In this document: positions 10,969 to 24,051 of the stretch, piece by piece | Layout: each line of letters starts with the position of its first letter | How positions within the stretch are numbered: the stretch's first letter is position 1 | From: Aphanomyces cochlioides | Lineage: Eukaryota > Oomycota > Saprolegniomycetes > Saprolegniales > Verrucalvaceae | Direction: 5' to 3' | NCBI GenBank assembly: GCA_019828595.1 | Contig: JAHQRK010000010.1 | Location: 186,001 to 250,000 of the forward strand | DNA: 64,000 bases | Position numbers and translations under genes: made by a program | The notes under the pieces: generated by a model | Database searches by the model: none | What the model was told of the DNA's origin: nothing | What the model saw: only the letters and a program-made list of their open reading frames with translations

Positions 10969-13900
10969 TCACTCGTTGAAGTCGCTCCTATCTGCAGTCT
11001 TCCCCGAAAGGATGGAATGGATCGAAGGACTCACGTAAGCCAGCCGTCGTAGGAAGATGGCTGAGACGGTCGAGAGGGCGATCGTGCACTCTTCAGTGGC
11101 GTTTGGCACAAGCTGCAATTCGTCGCCGTCTTCTTGTTTCGGAAAGCACAGACGGAACACTGCAAAACGACTTCAAAATCCCCACTGCGGGTGTTCTTGG
11201 CGGCGCAGATTTCGCACGTGGATTTCGTCTGACTCTGGACGTGGAAGCATACAGGACAGCTCCACGTGTTGTCGTCTTTGGTCGGCTGCGCCATCCGTGG
11301 CGACGACACCTAAGAGAATTTTTCAATTCCTCGCTCAAAAATGGACAACGTCATACCTGTGGGAATGCCACGCCGCGGGACTTTTTCGCCGCGCTGTGGC
11401 CAGCTTTGTACTCAAAGATGGAATTGTACATCTCGTTGAAATGCTGCCTCTCAGCGTCGGTTGCTCCGTGCTGTAGCCACGATTCCACGGTTCTTGGCGT
11501 CAAAAAGCCGTCATTGTTGTCGACCAGAGGCGGTTCAACGTGACTTGGAAGGGCCAGCGTTGCCCTTGGACTCCTACAGATAGCTCAGGATGAAGGGAAA
11601 CACTGCTACACGTCGTACCGACTCATGGAAGGTCCGTCTGAAATCCCCATGACGTGGCAGAACTCAATGTAATCCACGCCGTCACTGAATCTTGCGGCAA
11701 AGCGCGACGCGACTTTGGTGTACACGTCTGGGGAAACAAAGATGCCGACAGCTCTCAGCGCCGAGTGAAACCCATCGAGGCTGATGAAGCCACAGCCTTT
11801 GACGTCGTATTTCCGAAAGGCCGCCAAGACGACGGAGGCGTTGACGGCGCGAAGAGCGTCGACAAAGATCGATCGGAGTTCCAGCTCGATGACGCGGCTG
11901 TCTAGCGCCATGGCATTCCCAACGACTGGTGGCTGGAACTGCACGGACGGCATCGGATGGACCATTCTCGTCGGCGGCAGTTGCATCTGCGGCGGGGGAA
12001 CACTTTGATAGTACGTTCCAAGCTGCGACGCTCTGTGTCTTGGACTTTGGACGACGGAAGCGTCTCCCGACGTCGCGCCGTACGTCTCGAGGAGCGTGAA
12101 GAAAGCTCGAATCGGACACGACGTTGTCGACTGCAAGGTTTTCTGCAGCAGCGACAACTCGGACGATGCCAACGGGCACTCCATGAGCCGCAACACTGTG
12201 GAAAACTCTGTCCAGGGAATTGTGCCACTGCCGTGGGTATCGCAGCGCTCCAAGAGTTGCCGTCCATTGACATTTCGTTGCGCCGCTTGGAGGAAGACAT
12301 GGTAGATCTTTCCCATGAGTGGTTTCAACCCCGTCATGGACGCCGAGTTGCCGCCGCTGTTGCCACCACCGTGACGTTCCAAAATTTGCCGCATGGTGTC
12401 GATAAAAATCGTCGCGTCGATGCGGCGGCGTTGCGTCTGACACGCGTGGGCGACGGCCATCAAATCCGATTTTTTCCACGGCAGTTTGAGCGTTGTCTGA
12501 AGCGCCTTCATGAAAGGTTTCGGCTTGGCGACATGGCTCAAAGCGTCGAGTTGCGTCTGGCATTTCGTGCATTTACTCGGCGACCAGTTGGCTTTTTGCA
12601 CGAGTCGATCCAGGACAACTTCGAGCTGACCGCCGCCGCTGCGGTAGCTCTTGACGCTTTGTCTGGTGCTCTGGTCGTCGTCGTCGTTGTCGCTGTCGGA
12701 CGTGTGGTTGGAGTCGCTCAGGGTGAAATCGTCGTCGTCGTTGTCATCCTTGTCGCTCCATGCCTCGCTTGCCGCGCTGCGAGCGAGCATTTGGGCAATT
12801 TCAAAGTCACGGAGGAAGAGCGGATATTTCACGACGCACGTTTCCTGGACGACGTACTGCTTTTCAATCACCTGGACGTCGATCCGCGCGACTTGCGCCG
12901 TTCGTTTGGCATCCACGACCGTGTCGAGGAATTTCTCGACGATCAAATCAAATTTCTTGAGCGAAATCGTCGCTTCGTGGCTTGATTTGTACTTTTCAAA
13001 GTATTTCGCAAAGGGAAAGCGCTTCGGGAGCAGTTGATCCAGCTCGGCCATGCGCACGAGCTGCTTCCCGAGCGCTGTGAGCTTCCTACAACAACGTTTA
13101 GAATTGCTCTGGCAGACGACTTACCCGTTGCTTTGTAGCGCTAGAATATGTTCCTTGGACGGCGACGCTTTCGACTTGGCAGGACTTGGAGGAGCGCTCG
13201 TCGTTGCGGTCTTTGTTGGACTTGACGGCGCGGACTTTGGCTCATGTGTCGACTGGGCCGGCTTTGGCGGCGATGCATTCACCGCGACGGTCTTTGTCGG
13301 ATCGACTTTGGCCTGGAGCATGACGTCGGCATGGTTGGCAAAATGAAAGAATTCCGTGTAGTCGATCGTATTGTCGTGGTTGCCGTCAAAGAAATGCAAG
13401 ATGGACTGCTTCTCGGCGGCGCTAAGTCCTTTCGCGAGGCCCATTTGCTCCAAGACGAGGAGGAATTCCGTCGCGGAGATCGCGCCGTCCTTGTCGGCGT
13501 CAAATTCCTGAAAAAGTTTGTAAAACCGCGTCGCGTCCTTGTCGTTCGCGACGAATTCGTGGATTTGGTCCTGGAGATGCGCGATGATCGCGTCGAGTTT
13601 TGCATTTGCGTCGCTGTTCTTGGCCGCCACAACGACGGACGGCCCTCGGTCGATGAAATCGCAAAATTTATCGATGTCCCACCGCTCCGTGTCGGTCTGG
13701 AACGCGCGATGCAAGGTGGTCATTTCCTAAATCCATGGTCAAGGCGCAATGGAGATTTCCATGACGTACGTCGGGGGAGAAGGGAGAATGGACGCCCGCG
13801 AGCCACAGGACGTCTTTCAAGTCGGACGGTCGAATCGTGTCGACGACGGCGAGCGCGCGCTTGAAATTAAATCGCTCCAGTGGCGGCGACGCTGCAACGA

Positions 13901-16900
13901 CAACTTTTTGGATCTCAGCATGGGCGTCGCTGAGGATTTTATTGACTTCGGCGTCGGCTTCCGCGGATTTCGTCGGTGGTTTTGTCATGCACGACACGTA
14001 CAAGTCGCAAAAGACGCCATAGTCCACGTCGTCGCTCTTGGAATACTCACACAGGAGCTGGGTCAACGTCGGCGGGTCCTTCATGGACGGTCGCGGTAGC
14101 GCAATGTCGAGTGTGTCAAAGACTTGGTTAAATTTCGCCGCCGAGACTTTTCCCGTCCCGTCTTTGTCCGCCATGGAACACATGCGCTTGATCATCGTCG
14201 CAAACGAAAAGACGCCGTACTCTGGGAGCTCCACGAACGCTTCTTGGATCGCTTTGACAAGTTTCGGGTGGTTGAATGACGACACGACGACGTTTCCGCC
14301 GTGATCCGACGTCAAAAAGCGGCAAAATTCGTCAAAGCCAATGCCGCCCATCGCGTCGACGTCGAAGCGCCGCATGAGGCTTTTGATCTCGGTCTCGCTG
14401 AGGAACTGGCCGATGCCAAGCTCTCGCACTGCGGTCTCAAAGTCTGCGAGGCGAATCGACTGCGTCTGTTCCTTGTCGAGCGCTTGAAACGGCACGCTGT
14501 AGTCGTATTTGCCGTCCAATGTCTTGGCGCGCCGCTTGAGCTCGGTCATGACAAGTTGGAGCCCTTTGCAAAACTGCGGCGTGTCGTATTGCGTCAGGAA
14601 AGCGTGCTTCATGTTGCGCCGCTCGATCGTATCCCGCAGACAAGCAAGAAATCGATCGAGAATGACGAGCCCATCGCCGCGGCAGTCGGCGCCAGAGTGC
14701 TGCACCAAGTAGACAAAATCCTAGCCGTTCATTTCAGTCGATCGGCACCAGCGCAGCGCCATCCTGACCTTGATATCCATCGACGGGATGTTCTTCTCGA
14801 CCGCCAAGTCGTTGAATTCCTTGTGGAGCGCCACGAGGCTCAATTTGCCGTGGCCAAGACTATTCCACTTGTTATAGACGGCGTCTTGGCCATTTTCCCC
14901 GACAGCACCGACAACTTTTCGCCCTGCCACGAGTAGCGTCGCTCTACCACAGCGTTAGACCGCGCAGACGACGCCAGGAAAGGCGTCAAAGGAGTACATT
15001 TTCTTTGGATTGTGGTTCACAAAGCCATGGTACGCATTGCGGGAGATCTCGCCGACTTTTTGACTTGTGGGTGACATCAGGATACATAAATTCCGCATTT
15101 CGTCTGGGTTGAGTCGCCAATTTCGCTGCCGCAGAATCTAAGACGCGCCATGGAGGATTGCCACGACGAAGAGGAGCTTACTTTGTCAATCATGGGCATG
15201 CGCAGGACGTCGCCGTACGATTTGATGAGGCGCCAAGACGTTGTCGAGTCGATATTGCCGTCTTTGGCCCATTTACGATTTTGGTGTTCGATCGCCCACG
15301 CTTGGAAATCCGCCGCGGCGTCGGCGACTCGTGCCGCTTGGCGCGCGCTCAAGTCGCACGTCCCCGTGACGAATTTCAAAAAGTCGGCGTAGTCGACCAC
15401 GTTGTCCTTGTTGACATCAAAGCGGTGGATAATTTTTGCCAGTTCCTACAGCGACAATGTGGCTCCAATTATCGAGTCAGAGCTTACTTCGGGCGACATG
15501 AGGAGCTGCGCCGACGCCAGCATGCGCAGGAAATCGCTCCGACTGAGGAAACCATCGCCCGCAGCGTTGTGTAGCTTGAAAATCGACCGATAGTTCGACG
15601 AAGACTGCGTGATATGGCGCTGGAGCGTCTCCGCCGCGTCGTCGCTACGAAAAACGATAACGTCATCGTGACATACCCATAGAAAAATATACATTTCCGT
15701 GTCTGTCATCATGACAAAGCGGTGAAAGGTGTCAAAGTCGATTTTCTTCTTGAGCTGCACGTCGACGCGCTTCCACACCTCGGCGTAGAGCTAGAAAAGC
15801 TTGCGTGAGACCACAATAGACAGCCGCGGCGGCGGCGATTTCAACGTACTTTGGCATCGATTTTGCATCCGAGAGCGATCAAGCCGTTCTTTAACTTGTT
15901 GGCGCTCAGCGCTTTGCGGTTCTTCTTGTCAAAACTTTGAAACAATTTCAAAAAGTTGAGCACGCCGTCGGCCTCGGTCGGGCATCGCCGCCTTAATGTC
16001 TGTCGAATTTGACTCTCTAAGTCGTCCACACGCGCCCACAACGTCGTGGAAACGGCGGCGGTCGGCGAGATCGGCGTCTTGAATTCAAGCACATCCATCG
16101 TTGGGGTTTTGTACCGCGTCCAGAGGAAGACGCCGCGGCGACCGGTCGTCCAGCGCGCGGTAATTTTATTCGTGTCGTCCAACGTGCCGTCAATCTGCTT
16201 GTAGCCACGGCATGGCGGCATCCACAACGTCGCCGACTTTTCGTCCACCACGTTGCCTACGACAGACAAATGAGCGCGGCGATTCCAGCACGACACAGAC
16301 CTGACGTGATGTAAATATCAACAAGCTCTGGCGTTTGGAAGCCCCTTGCTTGCGCTTGCGCGTGCTTGAGCCAAATGTACTTGCGTGCAAACGGTTTCGA
16401 CCCATTCATGCAGACAAATCCCTGTGCGACGAGCTCGACGTCCATGTTGGACGCGGAATATTGAATCGCTTCGATCGCTGGCTTGCCGCTCTCCCGCGGC
16501 GCGCGCTTGTACCAAAAGAAGAGCGTCCCGTGGCCTTCGTAGATGTTCTTGGGGTATAAAATGTACCCTTCCTTCTTGAGTTCTGCTGCTTCGTTGTCGT
16601 TTGTCGAGTACTACGTGACACTCGCAGCAAAAGATTTCAAGACGACGGTCTACCTTGAGATCCACGATCCCATCGGGTTCCTTGAGCTCGACGAGCTTTT
16701 GCGCTCTGTCGACATCTTTGTAGAACGCTTCAAAGTCGCTGGGCTTCACGACGCCGTCGCCATCATAATCCATCAAATCCAGCATCACTTCGAGCTCCTA
16801 CACACGGTCATCATGCGCATTTTCCCAAGCGACGAAATGTACGCCGACGGTGAGAACGACGTCAAATTCACGGGAAATCGCCGCGCCAAAGTGCTCCAAG

Positions 16901-17658
16901 CTCATTTGTGACTCGTTCGTCCCCGCGGTGGTCAGCCGACGATACGTGTCGAGGAGTTCGTTGTCCGACAATTTGTTCTTCTGGAGCAATTTCCAATACT
17001 TGCAGAGGAGAATGAGCCTACAACGACGCACTTGAGCGCACGAATAGGATATGCCAACGCGAGCGTACAATTGCATGCGATCCAGCAGACAAAATTCCAC
17101 AAAATCCATGTGCGTCATCGTCGTCTTGGTCGAGCTATTCACGATGCGCTGGAAAAGCATCGTCGTGTCCGCCGCCGACACCAAGCATTCAAACGCCGGG
17201 TCGCTCGCCATGAGTTTGCGGAACTGATGCTCTTCCAATTCGTCGCTCGCGACTTTCTTCTTCTTGGCGGCAACCGAGTCGTCGCCGCTGAATTTCTTCA
17301 TCAAGTCTTTCAGGTAATAGTAAATGCCATTCTGGCCTTTGATCGACGACGCTTTCTCGCGAAAGATCTGCCGCGCGCGGTGGCCCAAGACGTCGTCGGC
17401 AAACTTGCAGAGCATATATGCGCCGATTTCATTCCGGTCGACTTTTAAATTCGCCAGCAATGGATGGTTCTCGACGTCAATCGTCGTCTCCTTGGGTTTT
17501 GTTGCCTCCTTTGTCGGATTCTGTGGCTTGGACGAGGCAGAGGCTGCCGAGCGAGCGCGTTCTTGCTCTTCCACTTCGCTCTTGGTCAAATTCGACTTGG
17601 ATGGCGAGCTCTGGAGCTCAAACGAGACGGCTTTTGTCGGCGACGACGCCTTGCTCAT
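10969..17658 (-). CDS. Giant multi-EF-hand protein with MABP-like segment and C-terminal RanBP2-type zinc fingers
   Basis: Sixteen exons join in consistent phase: 17658-17069, 17017-16843, 16797-16654, 16610-16301, 16256-15850, 15790-15693, 15644-15488, 15445-15182, 15137-14998, 14943-14769, 14720-13770, 13726-13125, 13085-11619, 11573-11357, 11309-11035 and 10987-10969. They encode about 1996 residues. At least eight EF-hand-like loops are visible, including DVNKDNVVDYAD, DADKDGAISATE, DGNHDNTIDYTE and DYDGDGVVKPSD; others are degenerate. Residues about 304-460 contain repeated Trp/Tyr strands (GTLFFWYKRA, ARKYIWLKHA, GVFLWTRYKT) resembling an MABP beta-prism. The C-terminus has two C-x2-C-x10-C-x2-C fingers (WSCPVCFHV, LQCSVCAFR) of RanBP2 type. 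Many weak EF-hands in one long chain recall EFCAB6-like flagellar proteins, but identity is not established. Another ATG at 17769 would overlap the divergent gene. Confidence 0.82.
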
Positions 17659-17729
17659 CTCTCTTCTTCTCGCCGCCGAGGCGTTGCCAAAGTAACGGTC
17701 AGTTACAAACTTGTAACCGCAACGAATGG
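17659..17729. promoter_or_regulatory. Very short divergent (bidirectional) promoter region
   Basis: Only about 71 bases separate the chosen ATG of the EF-hand gene (17658, minus) from the ATG of the TerD/WD40 gene (17730, plus). Any core promoter must be shared or lie inside one gene's leader. No TATA-like box is obvious. If the minus gene begins at 17769 instead, the two coding regions overlap. Confidence 0.5.
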
Positions 17730-20700
17730 ATGAAAAGCGACGACGCGACGTCGCGGCCGCCGATTCCATGGCCGAATGTGCTCATTAGCAACCCCACGGC
17801 TGTCGTCCACGTCTTGACAAAGCGTCTAACGCCGCCGACCAACGTCCAAGTTTACTGCCTGCTCTTTAACTCCCAAGTACTTGACCGCAGCGCCGTGGTT
17901 GTCGTGAAAATTCACACTTGTGTCGTCTAGGGCCAACTCGTCGAGCACATGGACCACCACACGGCGTCGAAAGACGGCGCGATCGTCCAAGAAGCGCGCA
18001 ATCAGTACGGCCACGATCAAAAGTTCGTCGTCACGCTGGCCAAAGTCAATCCTGGCATCGACGTCATCGGTAGACAAGGCCGTGGGCGCGTTCAAACTCT
18101 CCAAATCGTGCGTAGGCTTCATCATTTCACACAGCGACGACATGATCTTCGACCCAACAAAAGCATTGGAAGCTTGCAGCGTCCAGTGCGTCTTGCATCT
18201 TCACAACGTGGACGAAATCCTCACACATGTCCACGGCGACATCCTCTGCGACGCGGATTTCGCGACGTCGCCAGGTCGCGACAAAGCCTTTCTCTTCCGG
18301 AATGCCGTCATGGTGTGTAAACTGTACCGCGACGGACGGCAGCGCAGCCACTGGAACTTTAATCCGATCGTGGAAGGCATGAAATGCGCGAGCCATTGCA
18401 TCGTCGGCTTGACGCGATGCGCGCAGCTTCATCTCGTCGACATCATGCCCGACATTGACATTCCCAACGTGACGTCGCTCAATTCGATCTACGGCATTTG
18501 TTCGGCGCTGTCGAGCGTCGAGTTTCTCGCATTTGAAAACATGTTTCCCGTCGATGGCTTTGACAAGCAGTCGTTCGCCACGTGTTTGTGCGAAGGCATG
18601 GTCCATTCTCGGCCAGAGTTGCGTTCCGAGAAGCGCATCGTCGCCTTGTTGTCGCTTCTCTTTGAAATGTTTGATCAAATTGGTACATCTCGACTGCATT
18701 TGTCTATCTTTATCGCCTTTGTAGATATCAACGGCGATGGCCACGTCGACTGGGAGGAATTCACATCCTTCTGCGTCGCGCTTGGGATGATTTCAACCAA
18801 GCAATCGAAACTTGGATCGAAAAGCGTCGAATTTACGTACAAACCGCACGCGTGCCACGGCACCAAGTACGCCTCGACGAGCATGGCGTTCTTCATCATG
18901 CGCTAGGACCTTTCCATACCACATGACGAAGCTGAAATGCTTTGAACATCTGCGCAAGGTCGCGGTCTTGGAGTCCATGTCGCCCGTGATCTCGGTAGTG
19001 TAACGGCCCCTTTTCATTTTACAACATTCTCTCACTCGTAGATTTTCGACTTTGACGGCCATTTCCTCCATGAAATGACGAGCATCGCCAAGTCGAGCGT
19101 GATGAAGGAAGGGCTGTACGTCCTGGACATGGACCACGTACCGTCCAAGAACTGCTACGTCGTCGCAGCGTCCGATCGGTCAATCACAATCTGGAGTATT
19201 CTCAACGCCGTCAAGGGGCAGTACGTCCAAAGCGGCAAAATCATCAACCACGACATGGCCATGGTGGTCAAGTGGTGCCCCGTGCTCAAGCTCTGTTTCA
19301 CGTCGAGCGTCAAGCACGCCACGCTCTGGAATCTCGATAAGTGTACGTTTCAAGTCGCTCGTTTCCACGCTGCATGCCGCGCTCTCGTAGGCAAAGTCGA
19401 GCATAAACTCCCCTTCCACAGCGATTTTGTCACGGATGTGGTCGAACTTGCCGCGGCGACGCGCATGTTTGCCACGTGCTCGTTTGACCACAAAGTCGCC
19501 GTGTGGGAAGTCGACCGCATGAAAGTCGTCTTTGAGTTGACCAAACACACCCAAGCAGTCACGCACATGGACTGCAACGGCAACGTTCTCGTCAGCTGTG
19601 GCTTTGAGCATCATGCGCACGTCTGGAGCATCGCCACGCGCAAGCATTTGGTTGTCCATCGCCGGGCGTCGTTTTCCATGACTGGGTTGTCTAGGTGATG
19701 CTCACAGGTCACCACGACGCACTCCTCGATGTCAAATTGACGCGACAGCACGCCGCGCACCTCTTCTGCGTCACCGGTGACGCGTCCGGACATTTTAAAG
19801 TCTGGGATATCTCCCGCTGCATCGTCGACGCTTCCAAAGACGCCGGTGCGTGTCTCGACTCGACCGCTCTTCACGTTGTCCTAGCTGTCGTGCTGCACAC
19901 GTATACGATCAGCGGCGGCGGCGTCGACACCACGTCGTCGCTCTTGTACTCGTTTGCCGTCGTGCCCGACCACAAACGCAAGACGCCGCTTCCTGAAATC
20001 TGGACAGGTCCGTCCCCAATGTCATGCTAGAAAGAGCGTCGTCGTCTAGGCAACTTCCACGTCGTCCGACTCGTGCCCGACATGATCGCGTCGCTCGACA
20101 GCCCGTTGCAGTACGTCTTGTACAACCAGGTGTCGCATTCCTTCACAGCGTCCATCGCGGGACGGATCACCGTCTGGAGCGGCAAAAGCGGCGCCATTAT
20201 CCAAGAACCGATCCTCATTTCCAACGTCGACGTCTGTGGACTCTGCTTTGACTTGCCACGACAGCGCAAACTCTTTGTCGCGACGAGCGTACGTCCATGT
20301 CGTCCCGTCGTCGTTCGTTGATTCACGTTGTCTAGGATGGCAGCATTCGCATGTATAATCCCATCACGGGCGTGCTCATGGATGTACTGGCGTTGGATGT
20401 CGTTGGCTGACGTCGTTTGAAATAGACGGCAAAGCTCCATGGCGGCGAGATCCTCGGCATGATTTACTGCGAACGAACTCATGTCCGTCCTCCCATGGCT
20501 TGCTCAGTCGAGAGCGTGTTGTGTAGTGCATCATCTCGAACGCGACCGACGATTCGCTCTCGATCTGCAACGACGTGCCAGGAGAAGGTCGTTTGGATCC
20601 GCTTCGCACGATCGCCAATGTCAACAAGTCCGACGCCGTGCTTTCAACTCATGCTCGTCGCTGCTTCGTAGGAATCCCATGACGTCTTGTGCATATTCCA

Positions 20701-23087
20701 GCGAGCATGGATTCATCGCGACGGGGGACGCGTCCGGACGCATCCGAGTGCATGATTTTCAACGGCTGTCGTTGATTTTCTGCTGCGAGAATGGCGGCAA
20801 GGCCAACTGTGAAGTCACGGCGCTGGCCTTCCACAAGCAAACGTGCGTGCTCTTTGCGGGCTATTCGACCGGAGAGGTCAAAGTTTGGCACATTCTCCAC
20901 GGCATCCAGTCGTCCAAGTCACAGTGCATCATGCGGCTCACAACCACTGCAACGTCGTCGTCGTCTCTGTCGTTCTTAACCGAGACGCCGCCACAGACAA
21001 CGCCCGTGTGTGGGATCAATTCGCTCTGCGTCACGGAAGACACGGACCATTCGTTCGCGTCGATCATTGCTGGCGACGACAATGGCATGATCCACTGCTG
21101 GCCGCTGCGTGTCCTTCGACAACACGCGCGTGGCATCCTCAAGTTGTGCTTTGAACCGCTCCCGGACACGATGATTGCCTACACGCGAGGGGGATACAAC
21201 CCGAACCTGCGGCTCTCGAGGCGGCAAAGCGTGTCGTCGTCGCCGCAGAAACACACGTTCTCCACGGGAAGCACGAGTCAACGGCTGACAGAAGTCGTGT
21301 GCGTCGCCGAGACGTTGACTTGGAAAGCGCATGACGCCAAAGTGCTCCAAGTCCAGCCGCTCCAATTCCCAGGGTACGAGCGCGCCGCCGCCGCCTCATG
21401 TTGTCACGTGCTGTGTAGGTTCTTCTACTCGTACGATGACTTTGGCGTCAAGCTGTGGGACGCGCAAGGCGACTGTCTCGGCACGCTACAGCGCAAATAC
21501 GACGAAGCGCCGGACAACCAAACGCCCCTCGAGTGGCAGTACCGCACGTCCGTCTTGTTCAAGGACAACTCGGCCGAGATGCATGCTCTCGCGACGCAAA
21601 TTCTCACCCGCGTCGCCAACAAGGAAGAAGTCGTCTTGAGCGAGTGGCGATCCACTTTGAGCTTCTCGAGCTCACGGGGTTGTCGTAGGCCCAACGACGA
21701 CGCGGCGGCGGACGATGTTCCACGCGCTGAGGAGGAAGACGTGACTGGGTATCTCGGGGAGACCAAGAAAGCGTCGCCGCGGACGCTCCACTGGACGAAA
21801 AGTCTTGCAAAACTGAAGCGCACCGCCAAGAAACTCGACGACACGATCGGATGGAGCCACAGCATGGAGAACGTCAAAGCCGAGCACGACACGGCGTTCT
21901 CACGTAGGACGGCACGCCGCTGTCGGTGGATCTCATGGACCGACTTGTAGGCCAATCGCTGCAAGATGGCTTGAAGGACGGCGTCTTCACGCAGGAAGAA
22001 AGCTTGTGGCTCGAACGCATGAGCCGCGACGACCACCAGCGCCGCAACTACGAGACGATCTTGTTTCCGCCGCTGCTTCTCTCCCCCGTCGAGCTCAAGA
22101 AGCGCTACGCCAAGCAGTTTGTCAAAATGGGGCATGAACCGATCGAGACGCTTCCCATGCTGCGGACGTGCGACCATTTCGCGCATGAGATCGCCGTCAA
22201 GAAGGCGTCCAAGCAACCCCGCGCCGTCCAAGCGATCGAGGAGCCGTCGCCGTTTCTCAAGCAGCATCTGGCGACGGAAACAGCAGCAGCAACAACGTCG
22301 CCAGGGAAGAAAAAGACAAGGAAGCGGCGGATTCCAATGGACGGCCATGGATTTGTCCAAACGACGATCGTGCCGCTGCCCGCGTTGGCCGCACCGCCGC
22401 ACCATGAGAGCAGCTTGATGACGAGGAGCACGTCGACGCCCGTCCTTCCGAGCAGAGATCACGACAGGATGGAGAAACCAGACGGCGTGCAGCAAGAAGT
22501 CCGACCTGACGTCCGCGACAACATTGTGCGCAAAATGACGCTCTGCGCGACGCTGCGGCACGACGTCGAGGCACCAAAGACACTGCGAAGGAGCGGCACC
22601 ATGTCCACCGCCGACAAGACACGCATGATCGACCCCGTCGAGTGGGCCAAAGCCGGCAAGAATCCATTTGGACCGCACTACTCGGTGCGCCAAGTGCTTG
22701 AATTTGGAGGTCATGGATGATCTGGCGGCAGTGGACTCACGTGGTTGTAGAGACGCTCCTGCGCTTCGACAAGGACTTGTCGGGCGACATTGACCATGAC
22801 GAGTGGATGAAGATCATGACGGCGTTCATGACCAAGACGCAAGCAGTCGACGTCGCCGTCGCCAAAGATCTCTTTGCCTCGGTGGATCTCAACCAAGATG
22901 GTCTCATCTCGCTCCATGAACTTCTTCGCGTCGTGGTAACTTGGTCGTCGCGCTTCGAGTTGAAATGTGTCGTTAGTTCTGCCATGCGACCAAGACGCAG
23001 TGGTGCCTCATGGAGGATTTCATCCGACGATCGTCCCATGGCGCGCATGTCGAGCAAGATATCAAGAGCAAGAGCGTTGGCATGTAA
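17730..23087 (+). CDS. Large TerD-like / EF-hand / WD40 repeat protein
   Basis: About nineteen exons with 35-55-nt introns join in frame to about 1515 residues. Exons run 17730-17876, 17931-18069, 18116-18682, 18725-18866, 18907-18994, 19042-19342, 19391-19650, 19695-19845, 19885-20007, 20050-20288, 20336-20383, 20426-20482, 20527-20637, about 20706-21373, 21419-21643, 21689-21872, 21908-22709, 22751-22935 and 22977-23087. The N-terminal 200 residues resemble a TerD fold (SKDGAIVQEARNQYG, then VMVCKLYRDG). One EF-hand follows (DINGDGHVDWEE). About eleven WD40 repeats come next (SITIWSIL, VAVWEVDR, FKVWDISR, ITVWSGKS, VKVWHILH, VKLWDAQG), enough for two propellers. The C-terminus has two more EF-hands (DKDLSGDIDHDE, DLNQDGLISLHE). 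EF-hand plus double WD40 recalls WDR49/WDR64-type axonemal proteins. The junction near 20638-20705 needs a non-TAG acceptor and is the weakest. Confidence 0.82.
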
Positions 23088-24051
23088 TCGACTGTCTCGT
23101 TCGTGAGTTTGTGTGATTCGCATCGCGGACGACGACGACGACGCAAGGCAGTTCTCGCATCTCCATCGAGAAAGGGAATGCATTCCTTGAGCTTTCGAGA
23201 CGTCCATGCCGGGAACAGGAGGCTCGTGGAGTCGGCTGTCTCTTCACGGTGTTGTGATATCGCACGATCCCTTGTCGTCGATCGATGGAGGTGGTAGATC
23301 TGGACCTCGCGGGCAAGTATTGGCATGCCGAGCGGTAGATCGACGAGACTGGAGCAGTAGACGCTCGTTCCTGGTTGTTTCATGGCTGTAAATCTCCAGG
23401 GAGAGAGCTCGTGAGAACAAGTTTGGCGCCAAAGATGCAATCTTCTGGGAGGTCAAATATCGACAGAACGATCTATTTCGACCATTTCGAGCGGACGAAT
23501 GGCGTGGTCTCTGCAGATTTGTTGGACTAAGCCCATATGGATGCGTCTGTGGATGCAACGAGGCGGCGTGGACGTTCCTCATCTCCTCTCCAACTCCTTG
23601 CTCGTTCCTGACGCTGGACCCTCTACAGTACAACCGGCGTAGGATGAGAAAAAAAGCTGGTCGCCATGACACCATCGTCTTGGCAGGGAGTTTACCGTCA
23701 AACAGCCACTTCGCGAGTTGCAATCCCAATCTGACGTCACCAACTTGGTTTCTGCTGTATCGCATGTTCCCTGCGTCAGCGCACTATCTCACGCGCTTGC
23801 ACGTCGAGAAACCGACTATCTTGCAAGTTCATTCGATTGAGCGCGTTTGAGCTGCAATACCGCCCGCAACGTCGACAGCTCTGCGCCGCCGAGTGGTCCA
23901 CGTTGAAGCGCTCTGCTGTTGGTGTTTGTCAACCACCTCAATCTGACTGGAATTTTTAAAATGTCCTCTCGATGGTGTCCTCCGTACTGTAAGTTGAACT
24001 AAGATCGGTCTTCTTGTCGTCCTTTTCCGCCATTTTTGAATCCATTGCAGG
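23088..24051. other. Intergenic region
   Basis: About 960 bases between two plus-strand genes. Open frames on the minus strand (for example 23244-23765) are Arg/Ser-rich with no motif and look like chance in GC-rich DNA. It should contain the terminator of the WD40 gene and the promoter of the acyl-CoA synthetase. No repeat or RNA gene was recognised. Confidence 0.4.

Noticed and set aside
11957..12985. 342-codon plus-strand frame opposite the EF-hand gene
   Set aside because: Arg/Val-rich shadow frame; the minus strand in the same interval carries the EF-hand protein with consistent splice phases.
11606..13057. Separate gene ending at the TAG at 11606
   Set aside because: A GT donor just before this stop, a TAG acceptor 46 bases on and matching phase (AGT CG|G) connect it to the zinc-finger exons; the stop lies within an intron.
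21425..22714. 429-codon minus-strand frame opposite the WD40 gene
   Set aside because: Shadow of GC-rich coding DNA; the plus strand holds WD40 and EF-hand motifs joined by good introns.
23244..23765. 173-codon minus-strand frame in the gap before the acyl-CoA synthetase
   Set aside because: Arg/Ser-rich with no domain and no splice-compatible extensions; treated as intergenic.
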